Assembly: GCA_005406025.1 (NCBI GenBank)
Contig: BGZK01000715.1
Span: 124,001-188,000, forward strand
Length of the DNA: 64,000 nt
Direction: 5' to 3'
DNA from: Eumeta japonica
Taxonomy: Eukaryota; Arthropoda; Insecta; Lepidoptera; Psychidae
This document shows, in pieces, positions 57,874 through 64,000 of this stretch (within the stretch, counting starts at the first letter, position 1; the number at the start of each line of letters is the position of its first letter). The notes beneath the pieces were generated by a model, which saw only the letters and a program-made list of their open reading frames with translations, was not told where the DNA came from and did not search any database. The position numbers and the translations under genes were made by a program.

Positions 57874-58535
57874 TAGGGTTCCGTACCCTTATAAAATCAT
57901 TTCGTTGTTCGTCTGACTGTCTGTAGGTCGAGACACTTATCTCATGATTGTGTGGATATTCATTAAGTTAAAAATAATGTCAAATATTTAAGCATACAAA
58001 TGCTTAGAGTTGTAAAAGAGTCAAGCTTCAAATCATTGCAATCAAAAATTAGGGTCATTTCTGTGATATATTTTAACACTTGCAAATCAATTAAAACTTA
58101 TAGGATACTTTTTGTTGATCTAGAAACATAAAACTTGGCAAAATACAAGATCTCGCAGCACTAAAAAGAAAAAGCTGTGAAAATCGTTAATTTGTGATTG
58201 TATTGCTTAAAAAATTATGCTATTACAAACTATTATTTGTATTTAAAATATGAATCTAGATACAGATCGATTTACGTGAGCCTAATGTTCAAGTTTCCGC
58301 TATATATATTTGAAATTTTTAAATAATTTGAAATTGAGATTTATCAATATTTTTAATTAAAAAAAAATAAAAGTTTTACAATTCCTAGGGCCGATAAATC
58401 GCCAGTTTGGGTATTTATAAAACCCAAAAATCTACGAGAACCTTAATTGGTAATGCATTTATACATACATAATTATTTACGGAACTCTTAGAATGCGGGT
58501 CCTATTTGCACTTGCCTGATGCTTTATTTTTTAAT
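57874..58535 (+). mobile_element. Common lepidopteran interspersed repeat, nearly full length (diverged)
   Basis: It begins agggttccgtacccttataaa, then the gttcgtctgactgtctgt stretch, then tatctcatga..., gtaaaagagtcaagcttcaaatcattgcaatcaaaaa, acacttgcaaatcaattaaaact, cataaaacttggcaaaat. It closes with tacggaactcttagaatgcgggtcctatttgcacttgcctg. This order is that of the abundant non-autonomous repeat of moths and butterflies whose ends pair as agggttccgta / tacggaaccct. It encodes no protein. A 3' half of a related copy lies at 45107-45390. Confidence 0.8.
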
Positions 58536-60039
58536 AAACCATAAGCTTTCCGAAACAAAGTAAAATAAATTGAAAAAAAAAAAGAGAAATGGTAACATTG
58601 CGTAAGTGAGGTTCAAGAGATCTATATAGCTGAGCACACGTTCCAAGCGGAACGTCCACTCCACTCGCTACGTCGAGGCGGTTTCCATACAAATGATCTA
58701 CTGACAGCGAGCAATTGTTGTGAGTGGACGGAATCGGTTGTCATTACGCATCGACTAGACGCGCCATCTATATTGCACGCCGATGCTCGGGCAAAACGTT
58801 ACACGAGTAGATTGAAGCGACCGTGGAAGGAATTCAACTATGTAGGTGTGCATACATAACATTTAATGTTAAGGTATTAATCCTTATAGTGATCCCGTTT
58901 TCTATAAGCTGATGAGAGGCGGATTTCAGAAAAACCGGAACCTTCCACCTCGTCCTGCACTGAAACGCATGTATCTATTTCTGCGCATGCGCTTCGATGA
59001 CGCATGTAGCTTTGAAGACTGGCATGACTTTAAAAAGACCTCATCCCATATTTATATCTCTACAGAAGTATGGTAAGAGTATTCGTATAATGTTTTGTCA
59101 ACATGGAACATTTTGAAAAGAAAACCGATGTCAATTTACTTTAAAATATTAAGTAGCAATGTGTTTGAAGAACAAATAGTTCCGTTGTTACTGTCTTCCA
59201 CATATTGACAAAACACCATATCAGAAGCTAGCTATATTTATTTCGGTAAAGAAAACATTTTCGCTTAATAACGCAGTCAAGTATGCCTCTTTTTTTTTGT
59301 CACGCATCTAACGTGCAGGCGGAATAAAATCAGTCCATCGCACAAACGTCAAACATCATCGAAATTCAATATCAACAAGTTGAGCGTTAACACGCGAATT
59401 GGCATTCCCAAAGGCTTCGGAAGCGATTCGTTGAGCTGGAGTGGGCGATAAGGGTTATCAGCCGGCGCGCGCCGGCGCCCATCACACAATAAGTTAGGCG
59501 TTAATACTACCCGAATAATATACAAAAGCCGTATATCAATTGATAAACACGATAGCGACATAATATGATGCCGACGGCGCGCCCGCCGCCGCACCGGCTC
59601 GCGCTTTCGTAGGTAGATTTTGTCTTGTCACTGTATCCACACGAATAGTGTTAATACGGAATAAGGCACGACTCAATTATCCGGACTGTCTTTGGATTTA
59701 TCTGGACTGTCCTTGGCTATTTTTATCTGACTTGTCCCTAAAGGAGGGTAAAGTTTTTCAAATGTATGAATGTATCATGTCTATGTCTTTGACAAATTCT
59801 GTAGCCTAAACAATTTGATGGATTTTATGGTAATGAAATGTGATCGGTGTCTTTCTAATTGAGATAATAGCGTTAGGCACGATCTGAAACAAAAAAAGGG
59901 AACGGAATAAAAAAACATTTTTATAATAACATCAAATAAAAGATAGTAAAAACATAATCAATTTCATAACTTGCACACCATGCAGTGTTTTTTATTCAAC
60001 TCTTAAACACATAATAAAATACGCATAGCAAAGGCAATA
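58536..60039. other. Non-coding DNA with GC-rich spots
   Basis: About 58620-58800 holds the small hairpin cgttcc/ggaacg and inverted ccactc/gagtgg words, suggesting a MITE remnant. About 58978-58992 contains tgcgcatgcgc, the NRF1-type palindrome. The island at 59380-59620 is listed separately. No gene was recognised. Confidence 0.4.
59380..59620. promoter_or_regulatory. GC-rich island with perfect 14-bp palindrome
   Basis: CpG-dense ends (ccggcgcgcgccgg, a perfect palindrome at 59462-59475, and gacggcgcgcccgccgccgcaccgg near 59572-59596) flank an AT-rich core holding caattgataaacacgatagcgacataatatg. This GC-AT-GC layout, without an open frame worth the name, fits a compact regulatory element upstream of the gene at 61.8 kb. 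That link is inference. Confidence 0.35.
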
Positions 60040-60200
60040 AGGTGATGGTTCGTTGGTTAGAAGTGTTGCCTTCGAATCAAAAAATACAGTTCGATTATGA
60101 CAAGAAACGCATTAACCAATAAATTTTCGCCTCACATCAAATTAAACCATTCGCTGCGTGCCTTGGAGAGCACGTGTTAAGCCTTCAAACTCGGAATTGT
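60040..60200 (+). mobile_element. tRNA-derived SINE
   Basis: The A-box-like tggttcgttggtta (60046-60059) and B-box-like agttcgattat (about 60088) are at tRNA-like spacing. They are followed by a body ending in gtgccttggagagcacgtgttaagcc, the wording seen at the end of many lepidopteran SINE bodies. It is diverged; ends are approximate. Confidence 0.65.
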
Positions 60201-61340
60201 TATCACATTGTCACATTCGTTGAAAAGATTTGAATAGATTTTCCTTTAAATACCAACACCAAATATAATATTTTATATATTTGTATGTTAAATATTAAAA
60301 TGCTTCATGGCATCATTCAAATTATATTCGTATAATATTATGGTATAGTGTATTATTTAGTTAGATAGGCATTAAACGAATAAAGCATTGCATGGTGCAT
60401 TCTACATTACATTACAAACAAAATTGTATTTATTCATTATAAAGTAAATATTTCTCTTTTCAGTTATATAATTATTTTTACACAGTCTTATTTGTTATTA
60501 TATTTTTTAATATGTTATCGATGTAAATAATGCTAAAAAATTACTTTAAAAATCATTTAACACGTTTTTACAGTGATACAGTACATAAAAACAAAAACCG
60601 AAACAGGCGTTCTCTTGAGGCCAGAATTGAAAAATCGTTAATACTCGTAATAAGGTTTAATTTTCCCATGAACATAGTAGGTATCATAAAGGGTAGTTTA
60701 ACATGATTTATTTTGCTATAAAAAAATATAGATAATATTTCGGAAAAATAGTCGATGCGTCTTATTCAGAGTGAGCCAGTTACTGTTTTTCATTAATAAG
60801 GACAAACACATGGCATTGAAATTGTGCAAGAAAATAATCCCCAAAATGTTTGGGGAAATTTTATTATAACTATCATAAGAACAAATACTATTTTTTTTAC
60901 ATACAAAGATACTTTAATTATTTATTGATACAATACATTTAGCACTTTTTATAATTTGGAACTAGATTTCTAAAAATTTATATCCGACCAGTTTAAATAG
61001 TTACTCACTTTTTTTAACGTATTATCTCATCTTAAGTGAATATAATTGTATACTTACCCTTATCATACTCAAAAAACTAATGTAATTTTTGGTGATAAAC
61101 AATTTAAAAATAGGCATACTTGTACTTCTTAAATTAAGCTTAAAACGTTTCTCGTATGCTCCTAACAGTTTTCATCGGACTATTTTAAATTATACCCAAA
61201 AAACGTTAGTCATATTTCGGCGAACGTATTTTTCTTGTGATTCAAAAATAATACATTGAAGTTCAGACATATAAAATTTACGTAAGCCCACCTTTCGCGG
61301 CACAAAGGAGCATTCCAAACAAAGGCATTCAAAGAACGAC
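60201..61340. other. AT-rich non-coding DNA upstream of the gene
   Basis: No element or open frame was recognised. It ends abruptly at the CpG island. Confidence 0.55.
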
Positions 61341-61640
61341 ATCAAAACAGAAAACAAAGATGACGCCCACGCGGGCCGTGCGGAGTTATCTGCTCAGTAA
61401 AGCGACAAGGGCGCGATACGGGCAGGGCGAGGCCGCGGCGGCGCGCGCCCAGAGTGCGGCGCGATGGCGGCGGGGCGCCGCACGCGCGCGCGCGACCGCC
61501 CCGCCTCCCCGCGCCCCGCGCGCGCCGGCACGCGCCACGCTCGCACCGGAACACCCCATCGTACACCCCTCAAAGTATCACACCTCAGCCGTAGGTGGGT
61601 ACTGCTCGTGAGAGAGGCTCCCGGGATGATTGTGACGAGT
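61341..61640 (+). promoter_or_regulatory. CpG-rich island, possible promoter or alternative first exon
   Basis: The most GC-rich stretch of the window (gcgaggccgcggcggcgcgcgcc, gcacgcgcgcgcgcgaccgcc). A plus frame from ATG 61360 runs 83 codons as an Ala/Arg-rich low-complexity peptide. Two donor-like sites (gtaggt at 61591, gtgggt at 61595) follow, but neither leaves the phase that the acceptor at 61835-61836 needs, so a direct splice to exon A is not supported. I favour a promoter-proximal island or untranslated exon. Confidence 0.35.
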
Positions 61641-61836
61641 TTGTTGTTGTACGTTTGTGACGTAAAATTCTCATTTCTCGATCACGAATAGTACCGATTT
61701 ACCATCACGATCTCATGTATACCACGTAGGTAATAAAGCAAAATAGTTCATAAATAGCAGGCACAGCAAATGCTAAGCACTTAATAATTAGAAATTTATC
61801 CAATTCCATATTAAATGAGTTCATTATTACGGACAG

Positions 61837-62048
61837 GACTATGACTGCAATATGCTTCGTGTGCAACCTGCCGATCCTTTCGCACCAAGTGGGGCTGGTG
61901 TGGGCTGGCGGCAACGGCTGGGACGAGCTGACGCGCGGTCAGCTCGAAGAGTCCATGCTGCGCCAACGCCTCGGCAACCGTCGCGACTCCGCCGCTCAGG
62001 TGTCCTGCCTATCGCCGCCCGAGCCCGACCCCTCCGATCAACCCAGAG
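61837..62048 (+). CDS. Host gene, coding exon A (unidentified Arg/Ser-rich protein)
   Basis: The frame reads TMTAICFVCNLPILSHQVGL, then VWAGGNGWDELTRGQLEESM and LRQRLGNRRDSAAQ, ending in a Pro/Asp-rich tail. It has a C-x2-C pair (CFVC), an acidic/amphipathic stretch and one RRDS kinase-type motif. The 3' end is set by the donor agag|gtcagt (62049), leaving one base (phase 1). Joined to exon B, the reading frame continues perfectly (PRG-APRRRRSSLAQ). The 5' end is placed at the acceptor ggacag|g (61835-61836), which would need two bases from an upstream exon; a start at ATG 61841 is the alternative. The GC content and codon choice differ sharply from the surrounding spacer. I do not recognise the family. 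Function: unknown. Confidence 0.75.
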
Positions 62049-62317
62049 GTCAGTTATTGATCCTATGATGACAAATCTACTATCGACACAAAATCTATTT
62101 TAAAATGTTTTCATATAAACACGCAAGTTACATTTAAAAGTCGCAATCAAAATAGATTTACTTTAAAAAACTTAAATCCATATAATTAGCTGTTTTTCTT
62201 TTATTGACCTCTCGCCTTAACTTTCACTACTAAATATGAAATAAAGTATATTTCTGGATTTATAACGTGTATTGTATATATACATGACATTGATTAAACA
62301 AATGTTGTATCGGTTAG
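62049..62317 (+). other. Intron between exons A and B (269 bp)
   Basis: It begins gtcagt and ends tatcggttag, is AT-rich throughout, and has stops in all frames. Phase 1. Confidence 0.75.
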
Positions 62318-63711
62318 GTGCGCCACGTCGTCGCCGATCCTCATTGGCGCAGCTCACCGATATCCTGCGCGACTGGAGCAATAGTGGCAGTGCGCCCCGG
62401 CGCCAGCGTGCGCCGCTCTCCCGTCGCGAGACGCTCGCTGACTTGGCACGTTCACTTCCCTGGGCCCGTCACGAACCTCCGCCGCGTCGTCGCCGGGATT
62501 CTTCTGCGGATTCCGGCATCAAATCTATGGCCTCGAAACGCCGTGATTCTAAAATCGCGCCGCCCGATTTTCGTTCCGATTTCCCATCGTACTGGGACCG
62601 CCGCGACTCTTCCGCCGTTGCGCCCGCGCGAGAACGCCGTTTACGTCGGCGCGGCTCTGGCGACGAGCCTAAAGAGCGGCGCGGTTCCGGAGATGGGCAT
62701 CGTCAACGCCGCGATTCCACCGCAGCTGGCCCCTCCGCGTGTCGTCGCCACGCACAGAAAACGCCGCGCTTCACCCCCTGGTCCCGCTCCACCCTCATTC
62801 GTAGACGCTTCTTCAGATCCGGGACCTTCGACGCAGCCACCTTCCGTAACTGTAGTGACTGTGCATGAACCCAGTCGCTCCGACGGAGAAGGTCCACCCA
62901 TGACGATGCCCACTATCATCACATCCGTAGTTACACCTTCCCCCACATCTCCGACGACTCCCGGAACTGCTGCCAATGCATCGCAAGCAACGCAAGTAAC
63001 TCCTGCGCCATCTCCTCAACCGGGGCCTGCACCGTCGGCTGCCAAACCAAATCTAGGAGCACGGAGAGACTCGACAACGCAATGTGGCCGGGCTCGGAGA
63101 GATTCTCGCGCAGCAGCCAGCCCCGAGAGACGTCTCGGGCGTCTGCAACGACAGGCGACAGCCTTCGACGACCCGGGTGGGACCACCGGGCACGCGCCGG
63201 CGCGACTCGGGGCCCTCGCTCGGTCCCGAAGATGAAAACCGTGCTCGAAGAGATTCTCTCAGCCCAGACTCAGCAGCGAGGCCGCGTAGAGATCGCTCCC
63301 AACTGAGTCCCGACCGCGCGGGCGGCGGTGAATTGAGTCCGTCGGCGGCACGACGACGTGGCCGTCTGAGGAGGCAGGCGTCGTGCGCGCGCGTCGGTCG
63401 AGCCCGCAGCCCCGAGTCCAGCTCGTGTTCGAGTCGCGACCCCAGCCCATGCGCTCGGCCGCCCGAACGTACCATAATACGTCGTCAATCTACAACCGAG
63501 GAAATCTTAATAGCTCGGGGATTCCGCCGCCAGTCGACTACTGAAGAAATGATTCGATGTCGCAATTTTCGGCGACAGAGCTCACAGAGTGATGACGCGT
63601 GCATGCGGACGCGCGGGCGCCGCGACTCGAGCACGCAAATCTTGGACGGCACCATCGGTACCATGACCGTTGAGACTACCAGCACATTCTTCGACTCCAG
63701 TACACAGACAG
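62318..63711 (+). CDS. Host gene, coding exon B: RRxS-rich disordered region, read across three frames
   Basis: Continues exon A in phase 1. First part: RRRRSSLAQLTDILRDWSNS, then a string of RRDS and RRGS motifs. Middle part (next frame): RKRRAS, a Pro/Thr/Ser-rich linker (about 62765-63040), RRDSTTQ and RRDSRAA. Last part (third frame): RRDSGPS, RRDSLSP, RRQAS, three tandem repeats of about 15 residues (RRQSTTEEI, RRQSTTEEM, RRQSSQSDD), RRDSSTQ, then a Thr-rich end. It ends at donor gacag|gttagt (63712), again phase 1. R-R-x-S is the preferred site of PKA and related basophilic kinases. The low complexity suggests disorder. Frames change near 62716-62752 and 63165-63195, each a net +1. The exon is 1394 bp, two more than a 1-1 phase exon allows, which fits two single-base insertions. 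I do not recognise the family; the protein must continue in exons beyond the window. Confidence 0.8.
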
Positions 63712-64000
63712 GTTAGTTTATATTACAATAAGTTTTAGTTATTTTTTTTTTATTTCACACGAGTCCCTCTACCATACCATTTCACACAAGTGCCACATAC
63801 TTCATATGGAGGTAATAATTAATTTGCGTATTTTTATAATAAAAAACAAGACTTGCCACAGTCAGTTTTGTTCAGCGCAATTTTTAATAAGTTAGTACCA
63901 AACAATGGTCCGTCACGACCCAGATAAATTATGGTCTAGATACTATCTGGCAATAGGGGTTTTTTTTTTGACCTTTTTTTTCGGTCCCATGGTGAAATTT
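63712..64000 (+). other. Start of the next intron, runs off the window
   Basis: AT-rich sequence after the donor gttagt, with stops in all frames and no acceptor followed by coding sequence before the window ends. Confidence 0.7.

Noticed and set aside
61360..61611. 83-codon Ala/Arg-rich frame in the CpG island as first exon of the host gene
   Set aside because: Low-complexity translation, and neither donor-like site gives the phase needed by the acceptor at 61835-61836. Kept as a possible promoter or untranslated exon only.
62641..63685. Several minus-strand open frames of 63-140 codons opposite exon B
   Set aside because: High GC content lowers stop frequency. The plus strand carries the repeated RRxS motifs and matching splice sites; the minus frames have neither.
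1..64000. Known insect microRNAs, rRNA, CRISPR arrays or bacterial insertion sequences
   Set aside because: I looked for remembered mature microRNA words and for array-like spaced repeats and found none. A homology search (Rfam, miRBase) would be the decisive check.

Overview
This window looks like nuclear DNA from a moth or butterfly (Lepidoptera). It is strongly AT-rich and almost free of genes, and its repeats are of lepidopteran type. Evidence includes two diverged copies of the interspersed repeat that begins with an 'agggttccgta' block and ends in 'cggaaccc', tRNA-derived SINEs with A and B boxes, several 3' pieces of one abundant lepidopteran non-LTR retrotransposon, and mariner and hAT relics. 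No bacterial-style operons, rRNA genes, functional tRNA genes or CRISPR arrays were seen. The species cannot be told from the sequence.

Layout: (1) 1-18.5 kb is mostly AT-rich spacer. It holds hairpins (375-459, 5974-6133, 6237-6333, 11819-11857, 13739-13765), a 194-bp hAT-type MITE with an 8-bp target duplication (3361-3554), a broken mariner (about 7680-8490), a diverged solo LTR (about 10252-10586), two 5'-truncated RT-element tails (10725-11025 and 17720-18170) and a SINE (17303-17560). (2) 18525-21285 is a nearly full-length hAT transposon with matching terminal repeats, a perfect 8-bp target duplication and a frameshifted BED-finger transposase. (3) 21.3-39 kb is spacer with GC-rich islands (possible regulatory elements), a second mariner relic, a SINE, a 700-bp element with 16-bp terminal inverted repeats (27454-28152) and a CR1/Jockey-like RT tail (about 37700-38150). 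(4) 39.2-41.0 kb is the longest RT-element fragment, with a recognisable YADD box. (5) 41.7-42.6 kb has one short, well-formed exon enclosed by inverted CRE-like repeats. (6) 45.8-53.7 kb contains diverged 24-bp minisatellite arrays in opposite orientations. An internally deleted Ty3/Gypsy (errantivirus-like) LTR element (46472-49798) is inserted in the first of them. (7) 57.4-64 kb becomes GC-richer and contains the only convincing host gene.

The host gene lies on the + strand at the right edge. Exon A (61837-62048) joins in frame to a large exon B (62318-63711). Exon B encodes an Arg/Ser-rich, probably disordered segment with some 14 R-R-[D/G/Q]-S motifs, and exon A adds one more. These are consensus sites for PKA-like basophilic kinases. 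Reading exon B needs all three forward frames in turn: two net +1 shifts, near 62716-62752 and 63165-63195. The exon length is exactly two bases over the multiple of three that its splice phases require, which points to two single-base insertions (assembly error or allele). I do not recognise the protein family. Much of the sequence upstream may be intron or 5' regulatory DNA of this gene; the GC-rich islands would fit that, but this is inference.
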